From Mytilus trossulus (taxonomy: Eukaryota > Mollusca > Bivalvia > Mytilida > Mytilidae): 64,000 nucleotides of DNA. Numbering within the stretch: the stretch's first letter is position 1; the number at the start of each line of letters is the position of its first letter. Shown here one piece after another: positions 13,301 through 24,739 of this stretch. Both the position numbers and the translations under genes were made by a program. The stretch spans positions 90,390,059 to 90,454,058 of the forward strand of contig NC_086374.1 of assembly GCF_036588685.1 (NCBI RefSeq). The letters are read 5' to 3'. Below the pieces are notes generated by a model. It saw only the letters and a list, made by a program, of their open reading frames with translations. It did not search any database and was not told the DNA's origin.

Positions 13301-16063
13301 AGCAAGAAAGTAGCTATCAAAAATACAATATAAACATTAAAAGGTGTAAAAACAATATATACTTGTAAAACATGAAAGGTAATGTATACAGATGTATACA
13401 GATGCTGTTATGTTGTACAGCTCAAAATTTTAATTTGAAAATGTGTTTGGGTTAAACCAGTTAGAGAACACAAATCTCTAGCTTTACACATTTTGATCAT
13501 ATGTGTTAAGTAAAACACACAGTGTACATAGACAATTGATAATGAGGTAGATTTATTTTGATTACAGTTGGTACCCCCTATTATATGTCTCCAGAGAGAA
13601 TACATGAGACAGGTTATAACTTCAAGTCTGATATGTGGTCACTTGGATGTTTACTCTACGAGGTAAGATTAAACTGAAGGAATAAAAATTATCATTCACC
13701 TGAAGTGATTTTGTTACTTACGTCATTTACAATCAGATTTTCAAATTGATCAAAGTAAAAAAAATATATTTGCACATAAAAAAAATCTACATATTTAGAA
13801 CAAATTTAAGACTGACTCAAAGTAAATAAACTGTCATGACAGGTGTCACAATATGTTTTAATCATATTGTTTATATTTATTTTGTATGCTTCTGAAAAGC
13901 TTGAAAAGAATGCAGTTAACCTGGTTTTGCGTGTTATTAGGTCTATATAACAACTGCCCTAGATTTATGCTGTTTACCAACTAAATAAATCGGTGACTTA
14001 AGCCATCAGAATCCTTGCTTAAATCAATTAACCTACCTGTATATAATTTATTATGAAACACTCTGAAATTTTTCTTAAAATAGTATTTTAATGCCAAGAC
14101 AACTCTATTCACAAACACTTTTTTTAAAAGTTAAAAATCGTAAACTAAATAATAAAGGGGCACTAGCTGTCAAATTCATGGTCACCGATATTTGATTCAT
14201 AACAATGTAAAACATTTATCCAAACTATAAAAGTCTAAAATAAATAGTTTACAGAGCATGGGGTAGATAATATATAGATTCGTTTTCGTTTGTATTTTAG
14301 TCCAGACACTATTTAATTAACTATCGATTTGACCTCATATGACCATATAAGCGATGTAAACATAAATAAAGATATGAATAGATTAAACCAACACATGCAA
14401 TTAGATTTTTATAGGTCTGTTTGATTTTATATTATACGGTAGATTAAAAATAAATGGTTCTCATTGCTTTTAACCGTATAAGAATGATTTTATGTGCATC
14501 GAATTAGTATTCAAATGATTTACCGTAGTTTCACTTTCACTGTTGAAATTCTTTTTCTTTAAATATCCAGTACACGTACAACATGTACAATCTCTAGCAT
14601 GGGGTTAAATTGAAGTTCACATGAATACGGATTTAAAGAGGTCGACTCATTCACTTTCAAGTGAATTACTAATTATCAATGTTTCTTAGTGTAATTTGAC
14701 AAAATTTAACCTTTTTGGCTGCAAAAAGCGAATTGTTATTTCACTATTTCACTTTCATTATTGATTGAACGAAAAAAATCGAACTTTAGATTTTTTATAT
14801 ATCTCATAGCTAGTGCCCCTTTAAAAAGAAGATGTGATATGATGATTGCAAATGAGACAACTCTCCAAAAGAGACCAAATGACACAGAAATTAACAATTA
14901 TAGGTCACTATACAATTTTCAACAGTGAGCAATGTATATAAATTATTAAATGTCAGCAAAACTAAGAACAATATCAGTTTATGTTTAACAGTTCATCTGA
15001 AGTGAGATTATGCAGAAAAACTCAGAAAGATCTTGTTTTGTTGATATCTGGAAAAAATATATATTGTTCTTTTTTAAGATGGCAGCTCTGCAGTCACCTT
15101 TCTATGGAGACAAGATGAATTTGTACTCTTTGTGCAAGAAAATAGACCAATGTGATTATCCCCCCTTGCCATCTGATGTTTATAGTGATGAGGTGAGTTA
15201 TTTTCCTTTATAGTTTATCTCCCTTTGACATTTTTTGTGTTTGCTATCCTGTGTTCAAGCCAGGATTTCATAAGGACAGAGTGCCAATCCTTGAAATTAT
15301 AATATGAAGTATATTGGTTAGTCATAACAAAAAAAACAAAAAATATCATCAATCTTTAGAAGTAGTGGAAACTGAAAAGAAAGGGTGCTGGCCAAGGAAA
15401 ACTATATATATGTTAGATGTTTGTTTTAATTATGGAGAATTTTCACAAATTGCAAATGCATGTACCTGTCTATTGTTGTTGCGGCGAAAATACCAAATGG
15501 ACATTCAAACTCATGATGAGATCATCAGTTGAAAAAAAAATGATGCCATGGCTAAAAAAAAGAAGAAAAAATCCAACAGTACACAACATTTAAAACTACA
15601 GACTGACCAAAACAAACCCAAAAAATATCTAAACTTCAGTTCTGTCTGGGGTTTTATAGTGTCATTTGATTGCTGTCTCATTGTCATTTATTTCAAATGT
15701 TTTTATTTATGAGCACAAATACAAGTCAATATTTGTATAATTACAGCTTAGAAATGCGGTAGCCTTATTTATTAACCCAATACCTCTGTATAATTACAGC
15801 TTAGAAATGTGGTAGCCTTATGCATTAACCCAATACCTGACCAGCGTCCAGACATTACATATGTATACAATGTGGCCCAGATGATGTATGACCATTACAC
15901 ACAGCCAGCATTGAATCCATCCCCCGTTGACCAACAACAATTACAGTTACAACTTCAACAACAACAGCAGATACAACAACAACAACAGTTTCCACAGCAA
16001 CAGTTACCACAGCAACAGTTGTCACAACAACAACAAATTGAACAACAAAAACAAGTAGCTTAA
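7386..16063 (+). CDS. NEK7: NEK6/NEK7-type mitotic serine/threonine kinase
   Basis: Coding exons: 7386-7574, 8361-8423, 10498-10608, 11022-11130, 12441-12548, 13568-13662, 15079-15192, 15800-16063. All junctions are GT-AG and in frame; they give 350 residues. The kinase domain is nearly identical in layout to human NEK7: glycine loop GKGQFS (38-43), lysine K60, helix-C E79, HRD aspartate D158, DLG 176-178 (DLG instead of DFG is normal for NEK6/7), activation-loop S192 matching the site NEK9 phosphorylates in NEK7, and [10 protein letters not shown]94 matches the human autoinhibitory Y97. In vertebrates the family acts below NEK9 in spindle assembly and cytokinesis; invertebrates usually have one NEK6/7 gene, so the exact symbol is arbitrary. 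The human protein has 302 residues; the extra length here is a glutamine-rich tail from residue 308. The first exon follows a splice acceptor at 7368-7369, so an upstream non-coding exon is expected. Confidence 0.95.
7795..7905 (+). repeat. Dispersed repeat copy in kinase intron 1
   Basis: AAAATGTGGAATGATTGCCA and ATAGGTTACTGTACAAACCT, with CAATAGTGAGCAGAAT, match the same family as 7228-7353 but diverged. Orientation is plus. Confidence 0.6.
8541..9250. other. TTTCGTCAT-rich block in kinase intron 2
   Basis: Many copies of a short motif, ATTTTCGTC(A/C) or its complement GACGAAAAT, occur here, together with a CpG-containing segment GCGCATGCGTA at about 9151. The block has more CpG than the surrounding intron. 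No coding frame is supportable. It may be an old mobile element or a regulatory region; I cannot tell which. Confidence 0.3.
9950..10260 (+). repeat. Repeat segment with CTGTCTGT and duplicated module
   Basis: A CTGTCTGTCTG run is followed by two copies of a module with ATCAGTTTTCCACACTT, CGTGCTTGAAG or TCATGCTTGAAG, and GGTATAT(A)GTTTTAT. The two modules are about 180 bp apart. It is a repeat of unknown class in kinase intron 2. Confidence 0.5.
10316..10450 (-). repeat. Dispersed repeat, reverse copy of the 845-975 family
   Basis: It contains TTCTCGCTACATTGAAGACC and CTATGGTCGGGTTGTTGTC, the reverse complement of text at 845-975. It lies just upstream of the acceptor of kinase exon 3. Confidence 0.65.
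14154..14822. mobile_element. MITE with AAAGGGGCACTAGCT inverted ends
   Basis: The left end reads AAAGGGGCACTAGCTGTC; the right end is the reverse complement of AAAGGGGCACTAGCTATG. The total is about 669 bp, AT-rich, without a coding frame. It lies in kinase intron 6. A short T/A-containing target is likely but not resolved because both ends run into A or T runs. Confidence 0.65.
14823..14940 (+). repeat. Dispersed repeat copy abutting the MITE
   Basis: AAGAAGATGTGATATGATGA, GACAACTCTCCAAAAGAGAC and AACAATTATAGGTCACTATA belong to the family at 7228-7353. It begins directly at the right end of the preceding element. Confidence 0.7.
15450..15660 (-). mobile_element. Retroelement tail fragment in kinase intron 7
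   Basis: The text TGATGCCATGGCTAAAAAAA and the following AACAGTACACAACA match the reverse complement of the tail shared by 31250-31400 and 46690-46860, which reads TTTAGCCATGGCG. It is degraded and identified by that short similarity only. Confidence 0.4.
15734..15838 (+). repeat. 53-bp tandem duplication of the last-exon splice acceptor
   Basis: TGTATAATTACAG followed by CTTAGAAATG(C/T)GGTAGCC occurs twice, 53 bp apart, with a few mismatches. Each copy contains a possible acceptor (AG at 15745-15746 and 15798-15799) and the first 14 codons of the last kinase exon. Only the second copy reads through into the rest of the exon; the first meets TAG after 22 codons. Confidence 0.9.
15932..16060 (+). 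repeat. CAA/CAG tract coding a glutamine-rich tail
   Basis: Residues 308-350 of the kinase are mostly glutamine, interrupted by L, P, F, S, I and E. The codons are a mixture of CAA and CAG, so the tract is not a pure trinucleotide run and should be fairly stable. Confidence 0.9.
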
Positions 16064-19000
16064 GCAGATGTTTTTAACAGTCTCTGTGATATTTGGAGTG
16101 CATTATCTTTGATTGATATTGAGAACTTTGAAGGATGATTAATTACAATAAGATTAAGAACTGAATGATATTTTTGAACGACAAAATGAAAAAGCATATG
16201 AACAATATTTGTTTTACTACTGTGGATTCATTTATTTTCGTGGGTACCAATTTTTCGTGGATTAAGAAAAACTTGCATTTTGGTGGATATTTGATTTCGT
16301 GGTTTTGCTGAAGTCTGCATACAAACCTATAAAAATTTATCATTCGTTGAACATTAAATTTTGTGGTTTAACTGTGCCCACGAAATCCACGAAAATTGGT
16401 ATCCAACGAATAATAATGAATCCACAGTATTTTAATAGGAGTTTAATGTGTTAGATACTTACTCTGTGTATCATTTCTGTTTTCTATTCAAATCAAAACC
16501 TGCTAAGGCTATTCAAATGTTTGTTTCTCAAATCCCCATATTTATTTTGTTGGTATTGGTTGGGAGTAGTTATTACTTAGCTATTGTATGCATGGTGTTC
16601 AAATTCACTGATGTTTGCCCCTTGGAAATCTTGTTGTTTCGCCTTGTGTTGCATTGAGATTTTTATAGTTAAGTGGGAAACTCTGTTCTAGAATACACAT
16701 GAAAGCTGAAATAACTTTTCAGTCCTTTGTTAGGTTCCAGGGAAGTAACCCTATACTTACCTTTTTGGTTATACAGATTTTCAAAGTAGGTAAATTAAAA
16801 AGAAATGTTAAGAAAAATAATTATAGTAGTATTTATTCCAAAATGTTTGATCTTTGGTATTGAGAAACAAACAGTTTTAACTAGTCTTAAGTTCTTTTTT
16901 TCATAAAAACCAAACAAGGGTTCAAAATTGAACATTTCTTTAATCATAATAATTTTCTCATCAAACAAACAAAATCATGTCTCTTAAAAGTTTTGAAAAA
17001 AAGCCTTAGAACCATAGAAAGATTTATTTAGGAAGGAAGTAAGTCTTTGGAATATCAACATTTAGTAGCTTTCGTAATATTGTGATCTTAGTAAAATAGA
17101 CAAAACTGTGATTTGTTGTAATTATGTTTTACGGTTGTAAAGTGTCATCTCAAAAAATCATTTGTGACCTTTGAACAATCCTAAAAATGTCCAAATGAAT
17201 ACACTGACAAATTCATATAAAAACATCTTGATCCATAAAACCTAGTTTGAATTCATATTCTAAAGGTTTTCTTAAATAGTAAATCTCTGGTCACACATGA
17301 GATTTTGAAATGATTTCAAATATAAATTTTAGAGGTTGTTGTTTTGCCAAAAGTTTGTGTCCTTCCCAATTATTAGAATTTTAACCCACCCCCTTGAGTG
17401 TGATTGAATCTGTATCTCATTGTGAGTAGAATTTTATCCCCACCACCTAGAGAGTGATTGAAACGGTATCTCATTGTGAGTGTGTAGTTGAAGTTCCCAT
17501 TTATCACAATATTTTTGATATATTATCTTCATTTAGTGTGAAACATTTTAGTTATTACACAATGTATTGTGATTGACTTAATCATTGTTGTAAAAGTCAC
17601 AGAAGTAGTATTTCATGTTAGAATTTATGCATTCTTCCAGGAATTTTTTTCAGCCAAGGAATTCCTGTGATCTATCTATTTTATCTTTATATTGATGTAG
17701 AAATAATTTTAACATTTAAGGGAGATAATTCATGAATGTATTTATCTGTTTACACTTTCTAGTACCACTTATTAAATATAGATGGAATTTTGAGATTACC
17801 ACTCTGACAGCCATGGGGGCATTGTCAGTGATGATAATATTCTAGATGCATAGGGTAGCAATCCTATTGAACTGATATTCCATTTCTTTTGTTTCGTTAT
17901 ACAACACCTTGGAAAGAAATGGGTCCAGCTCTTGTATTCAATATTCTTATTAATCTTGTTGATAAAATTTCTGGGCTTGATCTTAAAAATATGAGATCCA
18001 ATCAAGCTGTGTAAGTACGTATAATCAAGTTTATTCCGAATAAAATATCAGTACAAAAAAATTATTTAAAAGTCATTGGGTTTTAATTAATCTGGCAGGT
18101 AGAGGCTTTTTTGGACGATTAATGCATTTCCATTAAGACATTTAGTTGAAACCCCCTTTAAACCTAGGTTGAAACCTCATGTTGTTAAGTCTTAAGAAAG
18201 CATGGCTATCATGAAACTGTATTGTTGAACAAAAAATATGTACCGGTATATATGGTGACTCCAGTTAAGCTCTTGTTTGCTTGTACCACCAATATCAGGC
18301 AAATGCTTGGTTATTGCTGTCGAGTCAAAATAGTTTTTATGTTAACAAATTTGTGTTGTGGCTCATTACAGTCTCATTGTTAATTTTCACTGTTTTCTAT
18401 GTTTATCAAATGTACTGGCTGTATTATACTACTGGAGGTTTACCTGTTGTGAGTCAGTGGATTGTTGAAAGAGTATGTTATATAGTTTATTATTGTTGAA
18501 ATCTTTATTGAAAGACATAGTAATTTATTGTAAACATAGTCATTTATTGTAAGACATAATAATATATTAACATTAATTACAATTAAATGTTGTTATATAT
18601 AAGTGTGTTATTACAAATGTATTATAATTTATTTCAAGAAAAAAAAACCAGTGTAAACAGATTTTATTGTAAAGGATATGGTTACTATTGTATTTTAAAA
18701 TGTCACTTTTTAGACACACTCTTATTGAAGTGTAGATATTTAAAAAGAAATTTGTTTTTTCTCATTTAATTTCCCTGTTGATGAGAAACTGATGAATAAG
18801 TAAGGATAAACTTAGATAGCATATATTTGTACAATAATTTTATTTTCAGTGCTAATTCTTTTATCTAAAACAAACATACGTCATTGTTTAAATTAGATGC
18901 GTTGTGTTCAAAGTAAAAATCATTCTATATACCTTAATTGTTTAATGGATGTCATAAATGTACTTTTACTTACAAATTTTGGGCAATATAGAATATGTTT

Positions 19001-20560
19001 ATATGGCATCTATATGAGAAAGGCAGTTTTTACCTTAACTCGATCAAGATAATTCATTGTCTATGCATACTATGATTGGTTTTCTTGGGTCCTGTGGGCA
19101 TTAGTTTAACCAATGTACAATATTTGAAGGTGTCTGAAGAGCACCTCAACCAAGCAAAGATGCTTAACTTGTTTTTTCAACCTATTTCAGTAGGTCTACT
19201 ATTTAGCTTTATGTTTATAGGCTATTTTAGATTTTGAAAATGTTTTTGATCTCATCTTGTTCATGTTATTAGATTTCAATCAGCACTTACTGTAAATTCA
19301 ATAACTAGTACTTGCATTTGATTTTGTAGAATGAACTCAAATTTGAGATTATTAATTGCCATTTCTGAAAAATCTTCATTCAGTGATATAAATCAAATCA
19401 GATATAATGCAAGTTCTTATTATTGCGATACTCATCCAGTCGCATTATTGGCAGTAATAAAAACCTTGCAATAATTTAGTAATTTACATCAATATACATT
19501 TCTGAACCATGGTGTTAAAGTACAGCATATTGTCTCTCTTCTAACTCAATGTTAGAAAAAAGAAATTATATTCATGGAATCAAAGATGTGATGAAATCCG
19601 TCCAGTTTGTCTTTTGATAGCTTCTACTTTATTATTTTTGCATGAATTTTATTAGATATTTTTCAATCATGTTTATGTGATAAATATAAACCACATTAAT
19701 TTCATCTTTTAAAATTATTGTGAAGATCTACAATGGAGATCTTTTTTCATAAACAAATTAAACATAATCATCACAAGACTTGTACATGTGCACAAATCAG
19801 ATCCAGTCATGTTTCACATTTTATTACCCATCCCCCTTTTTCCAAGGAAAGGACTGATAGCTTCACAATGTGATTTTTGTTCTTTAGGGCTGAAGATTTT
19901 TTTTTTACACTTTATAATATACTGATCTACTTTGTAAGAACGACAACGGCTTTGTTTAGGCCTGAAATAAATAAAAATGCCAATTAAAGTTCTAAAATAA
20001 AGTCCTATTTAAAAATCTCAGCATTTTCTTCATAGCATTGTGAAATTATAATGAAAAGCTTAGTTTGAATGGTGTATCTTGCTACTCAGCCCTCAATTCT
20101 AGCATGAGAGATGATAGATGATCATAGATGAGGACTTACTTTCTTCAGGTTTTTTGGTCCCCCTTTTTCTCATTTTTCAAATTCTGTTTTGGAAAGCTAC
20201 TTATCATGTTAAAATATTCCCTTAGGTTTGATGTTTGTTTGGATGACAATAAAACGCCTGTTATCATACCTTGTCCTTTGCGTTGAATAATATAAGTGAG
20301 AAAAATTGGGAAAAAATAATACCTGATATGAATTACCCGCCTGTATTGATGTAAATTTTCTCCTGTTATCAGCTTGAGCAGATTTTCTGTATATTATTTT
20401 GTTTTTGTTATGAGAGAGTGGAGAACATTCCTTTGATGATTTGTTATTTATTTTGAATTGTTATCATGTACACAGTACATAATATATTTCTGGTAAATTT
20501 GTGCAATTTTGTAAATATGACACATAACATTAGATGTGAATAAAACAGATTTAAGATTCC
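16064..20560 (+). other. Probable 3' UTR and flank of NEK6/7
   Basis: AT-rich, without a supportable coding frame. AATAAA signals in the kinase orientation occur at several places, including 20539-20544; which one is used cannot be told. A tandem pair of about 70 bp (GTGATTGAATCTGTATCTCA and GTGATTGAAACGGTATCTCA) lies at about 17380-17490. The extent of the transcript is inference. Confidence 0.4.
16218..16429. mobile_element. 212-bp palindromic MITE, TA target
   Basis: TA then CTGTGGATTCATT at the left, and AATGAATCCACAG then TA at the right. The inverted ends extend for about 45 bp with mismatches and include a TTTTCGTGG(G/A)TACCAATTTT motif. A second copy of exactly the same length lies at 62923-63134. 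TA targets suggest a Tc1/mariner-type helper. It lies in the kinase 3' UTR or flank. Confidence 0.8.
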
Positions 20561-20645
20561 CTTATGCAGTTTTTTTTGTTGTTTTTTCATTTACTAGAAG
20601 CAGGATTGTTTCATTTGTTTTGTTGGTACTTAATGCTTCTTACAG

Positions 20646-21235
20646 TGACCATGGCCATATCAAGGTGGCTAGTTTTTGTCTCGCTTGATAGAGAAAAAAA
20701 GAGAGACATAGGTATGTGGTTTCCGGCTTCAGCGACGGTGGCTTCAACAATGTATTAGTTTGTGATAGGTCTAGTTTATGATGAACCACTAGTGGTAAGT
20801 CAAAGATCTTTGATATGTAGTTGTTTTAGTATCTCATTACCATGGAGATTATTTGGCCCCACCCCCTCAGTTCTGGTATATTGACTTTCAAAATTTGTCT
20901 AGTTTTCATGTATTAGTTTGTGATTAGGTCGGTTTATGGGGAACCACTAGTGGTAGGCCAATGATATTTTGTATGCAGTTGTATTAGCATTGACACATCT
21001 CATTTCCATGGAGATTATTTGACCCTGACCTCTCAGTTATGGTTTATTGATTTTGAAATTTTGCTTAGTTTACATTTATTACTTTGTGTTAAGGCTTGTT
21101 TAAAGGGAACAACTTATGATAAGTCAATGGTATTGGGTATGCAATTGAATTAGCATTGGCACATCTCAAATCTATGGAGATTGTTTAGCCATGTACCTTC
21201 AGTCATGATTCATTAAAGTCTTGCTATAATTTTAA
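20646..21235 (+). repeat. Tandem repeat, unit about 160 bp, three copies
   Basis: Three diverging copies start near 20756, 20911 and 21075. Each has a TTAGTTTGTGAT-like start, AACCACTAGTGGTAAG or its variant, a CATGGAGATTATTTG-like part and a TATTGA(C/T)TTT end. The leader at 20646-20755, with TGTCTCGCTTGATAGAG, looks like the start of the same element. The class is unknown; oyster elements with tandem cores are a possible comparison. Confidence 0.6.
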
Positions 21236-21339
21236 TTTTAACATGTGCATTATTGAAATTACAAATAGTGAAACATATCTCTGTGATACCAGTTTATTTT
21301 TCTGATTTACTTGATGAAGTTTAATAAGGAAAGAACCAA

Positions 21340-21425
21340 GTTGTACATATTTGCGACGATTTATATTCGCGTTATTTTTCTACTCGCGAAAGTCGCGAAA
21401 ATAAGTTGGCTCACAGTATTCAAAC
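21340..21425. mobile_element. Degraded MITE-like fragment
   Basis: It contains TTTGCGACGATTTATATTCG and ACTCGCGAAAGTCGCGAAAA and ends in CTCACAGTA. The ending resembles that of the 212-bp element family, but the rest does not match it clearly. Confidence 0.3.
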
Positions 21426-21435
21426 TCATCAGTTG

Positions 21436-22010
21436 AAAACAAACGAAACATGCCAATTCAAAAGACGAAAAACGATAAAAAAAAAAAAGACCAACAACAG
21501 TATATAAAAGACAGCATAGAAGATTCAAGACTAAGCCTAAAACATGAGCTAATTTTTTGTGCTCCAGGCTGGGTAGGCATTTCTTGTTTCAATTATTGTA
21601 CCCGTCGTGTTGCTCATGTAAGTAAAAACTTGGTGATACGTCTAATTTAGTAGGTCACACTTTTGGAAAAGAGAACAGAATGTAGTTACAACAATGGAAC
21701 ATGTCCTTTGTCATCTTGAAACAATTAACCAACTTATGATAGCGATCTTTAAATTTCGAAGGGATACTTTCAACTTCACCACTTGTAACTCGTAGTTTCA
21801 TAGCTAAGGGTTAGGGTTAGAGGCAACCTCATTCAAGAATATCGTGCTGCAAAATGCAAGTTCTGAAATATTGTATCAAGTGGGAGATATACTAGTATAT
21901 ACTCTATATGAAAGTTTTACTGCAGTGATGAAATGTTGCTTCTTAGAAATGGAAAGTTGACAACTGGGAACCTGAAATTATCTCTTTCAATCGACCAAGT
22001 ATGTTGCTAA
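21436..22010 (-). mobile_element. Retroelement 3' part, decayed
   Basis: Read on the minus strand it contains ATGAGCAACACGACGGGTAC and ATAAGTTGGTTAATTG, matching the plus-strand copies at 30720-31400 and 46473-46860. Further along it has sequence resembling the end of the reverse-transcriptase region (AGATATA, GTAAAACTTTC), which I recognise only from the other copies. Frames are broken. Family uncertain, possibly Penelope-like. Confidence 0.5.
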
Positions 22011-22159
22011 TGATGAATTTTTTAAATGGTAGAAATTATATCTTTTTCAAGATTACACGTGAGCTTCAGAAAGGGGTAAATCCGTCCCCTACTCAGAGGC
22101 CCTCTGTCGTAGTGCTGCAGTGACATTCAGACCCCTCGCAGAGGTCCACGCGTACAGGT

Positions 22160-22790
22160 ATGAAAGGCCTCAGTGCTGTACTTTTTTTTACTTTCGAACT
22201 TTTATATCTGGGCGTCACTGGCCATTGTTATATTATACTTCGTTTCTGTGTGTGTTACATTTTAAGGTTGTGTTTCCGTTGTGTCGTTTATTTTCTCTTA
22301 CATTTCAGTGTAAATTCACATTACTATAAGACGTGTCACGGTACTTTTCTATCCGAAATTCATGTACTAGTATTTGGTTTTGATGTTATATTTTATATTC
22401 TCATCGAATTTTGTCTAATGCTTAGTCCGTTTTTGTGTGTGTTACATTTTAATGTTGTGTCATTGTTCTCTTATATTTAATGCGTTTCCCTCAGTTTTAG
22501 TTTGTTACCCCGATTTTGTTGGGTTTTTTTTCCATAGATTTACGAGTTTTGAACAGCGGTATACTACTGTTGCCTTTATTGCTTGCTACACCACTGGTTT
22601 TTATTAGTTCTGTTTACTAATGCTTGTCTATTGGTCTTTTTCTTTTTTAGTTATGTCGTTGTCAGTTTATTTTCGCCTTATGAGTTTTAATGTCCCTTTA
22701 GTATCTTTCAACTCTCTTTTAGTGCCTCACTGGGTTTTGTGGTTGTGACCCTTCTAGATTTTCATATACTTGTATATATTATTGTTCAAT
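22160..22790 (+). repeat. Dispersed repeat with CAGCGGTATACTACTGTTGC
   Basis: Contains TGTGTGTTACATTTTAA twice (about 22249 and 22435), GTTTGTTACCCCGATTTTGT and CAGCGGTATACTACTGTTGC. The reverse of the last motif occurs at about 41570 and 44255. The end (22620-22720) has ATGTCGTTGTCAGTTTATTT, the retroelement tail motif. It is a composite of repeat fragments. Confidence 0.5.
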
Positions 22791-23017
22791 GAGGAATCAG
22801 TCGTCATTGTCTAAGTAAACTTTACCTGGGGACATTTCAAACTTCTTTCTTCGTGTCAGAAAATATTTAAGTTTAAGCACTGAAAATGTGTCATATAAAG
22901 CGATGCATGCAGGTGACATTTAAAATGCAATTTCAGACTGGAAAGAAAACAGTATGCTTAGTTACAAGAATTTTGTTTAATCACTGTTGTTCAAATGCAG
23001 CAGAACATTAGTAATCT

Positions 23018-23023
23018 TTTATT
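23018..23023 (-). terminator. Poly(A) signal for the first tripartite-motif gene
   Basis: AATAAA on the minus strand about 150 bp beyond the stop at 23173. It is the nearest such hexamer in the right orientation, so its use is plausible but unproven. Confidence 0.5.
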
Positions 23024-23172
23024 TCAAACGTTTTTTTGTAAAAATGAGTAAATAATCGTTACAGTTGTGTGACTAATAGAGGTTAATTATTTCCAATACA
23101 GTATTTAGTTCATACAATACATTACTAATACATGTACCTTATAGAATAAAGTTCTATTAAAATAAAATCGAT

Positions 23173-24420
23173 TTAACTTTTAAATGATCTTGGCGTGGAT
23201 CTTGCAGTAGATTTTGGTGTTCCAACGCGTCCAATGTGTGCCACTTTTTGCTGAATTGATCCAAGGCGAGTTGTAGATTTGACTAAATCATACGGATATT
23301 CAACAGTTATGTCAATCGATTTTAATCTAGCCGATACCATTTTGATCTCGTCCTCCATGGCCTTTGTCTGCATGCGAATGGCTGCTAGTTCTTGCACTGC
23401 CTGAGTATTACCAGAATTTTCTTGGATGCTGTCCAAGAGCATTTTATAGAAATTCAATGTGTTATTCTTTGTTTTGAATGTCTTTGCTTCCTTTTCGAGT
23501 TCTGTTTGTTTTTGTGTGTGGAATGCATCGAGTTCTGTGGCCAAATTATCTTCCAATTCATCTAAATGGGTATTTATCTTTTCTCTAAATTCTCGAAGTC
23601 TTCCCTGCTCAAATTTCAATTGGTCATCCAGTTTCTTTTTATTTTGCATTCGACCTTGAAAAAGTTTCTCCGTTTCAGTTTCTAAAGTGTCTACGGCTTT
23701 ACGCAGCCTCATAGTACTAGGGTCCATTTTTATATTGATAGCAACTTGATGTAAAAGAACTACAGTGCAACCTTTATGCATGACCTTTGCACAAATCGGA
23801 CAGCATGGCGTCCATTCCTCTTTGCAGAAATGAGTCATTTCTTCATTATGATGGTATTTACATTTGCGAACGAACTCAAAATTTCCAGGAGTAAGCATCT
23901 CTTTAAGCCTAACAACCGGATGTCGGAGTTTAGTTGTTGTTAAATCTTTATGATAGTCAGCATGTTCATCACACAGAGCCTGAGCACAGTAGCCACACCA
24001 TGAAGAAGCCTTGGATTCCCTTCCACGTTCCTTACAACGATTACAAGATGGCGAAGACGCACATTTTCTACTCATCAATGTAGAAATTAATGTACTAGTT
24101 GGAAGATTCTCGGCAAATTCTTTAGCAGACATATTCGAAACAGTGGCGGCAGGCATTTCGCAAACCGGACAGGAAACATGCGAAGAAGATTTTGTATCCT
24201 TAATTTGTTGAACATATAACTCTATACAAGATTCACAGAATGAATGAATGCACGGTAAATGTTTAGGACAACACATGTCCTTCTTGCACAAATGACATGT
24301 TGTAAGATTGAGAATGGACTCAAATGGCGTCTCGGACTTCCTGCTTTGGACAGAAGCAGACGAATGCTGCCTCTTCTTTAGATGTGGTCCTTTTGACGTT
24401 GTAAAGATTGCGCTCGACAT
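23173..24420 (-). CDS. RING/B-box/coiled-coil protein, 415 residues (cluster gene 1)
   Basis: Tripartite-motif protein, a probable RING-type ubiquitin ligase. RING cysteines and histidine: C42, C45, C57, H59, C62, C65, C84, C87. A linker, FAENLPTSTLISTLMSRK (102-119), leads to B-box 1 (C126, C129, C142, C145, C150, H153, H157) and B-box 2 (C187, H190, C199, C206/C207, C210, H215). A coiled coil runs from about 235 to 330. The protein ends shortly after in a basic, Ser/Thr-rich tail (TPKSTARSTPRSFKS). There is no C-terminal propeller, SPRY or other domain. The whole coding region is one exon. ATG at 24420 is the first in frame; a possible AG acceptor lies about 20 bp upstream, so the 5' UTR may be spliced. 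Nearest related gene is 7.7 kb away at 32071, separated by the repeat hub. Specific target unknown. Confidence 0.9.
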   Translation of the reverse strand: MSSAIFTTSKGPHLKKRQHSSASVQSRKSETPFESILNLTTCHLCKKDMCCPKHLPCIHSFCESCIELYVQQIKDTKSSSHVSCPVCEMPAATVSNMSAKEFAENLPTSTLISTLMSRKCASSPSCNRCKERGRESKASSWCGYCAQALCDEHADYHKDLTTTKLRHPVVRLKEMLTPGNFEFVRKCKYHHNEEMTHFCKEEWTPCCPICAKVMHKGCTVVLLHQVAINIKMDPSTMRLRKAVDTLETETEKLFQGRMQNKKKLDDQLKFEQGRLREFREKINTHLDELEDNLATELDAFHTQKQTELEKEAKTFKTKNNTLNFYKMLLDSIQENSGNTQAVQELAAIRMQTKAMEDEIKMVSARLKSIDITVEYPYDLVKSTTRLGSIQQKVAHIGRVGTPKSTARSTPRSFKS

Positions 24421-24739
24421 CTTTTCTTGCTGTCCACCTATTTTGAAACAAATTTACTGTAATTCGGTCCTCAAAATCTTCCTTATTGATTTTAATATAT
24501 GAACAATGTGTCAGCATTATATGTACGTAGACAAAACTTGTAGCCTTTCTGAAATTACTGATCCATATTAAGAGTAACAAATACAAATATTGAATTAGTT
24601 CGATGCCCATGAGTGATATGAGCAAGTGGAATTTAATATTTTGATATTGTTAACACATTGATATCTTTGCCGTTTTAAATTTTATTTTGTTTTACTTCTG
24701 TCTTTCTTTACATAAATGATTGTCCCCGTACGAAATAAG

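Noticed and set aside
15747-15799. First copy of the last kinase exon as a genuine separate exon
   Set aside because: It has no splice donor at its end and runs into a stop inside the second copy, so it cannot be an internal exon. It is treated as a duplicated acceptor.
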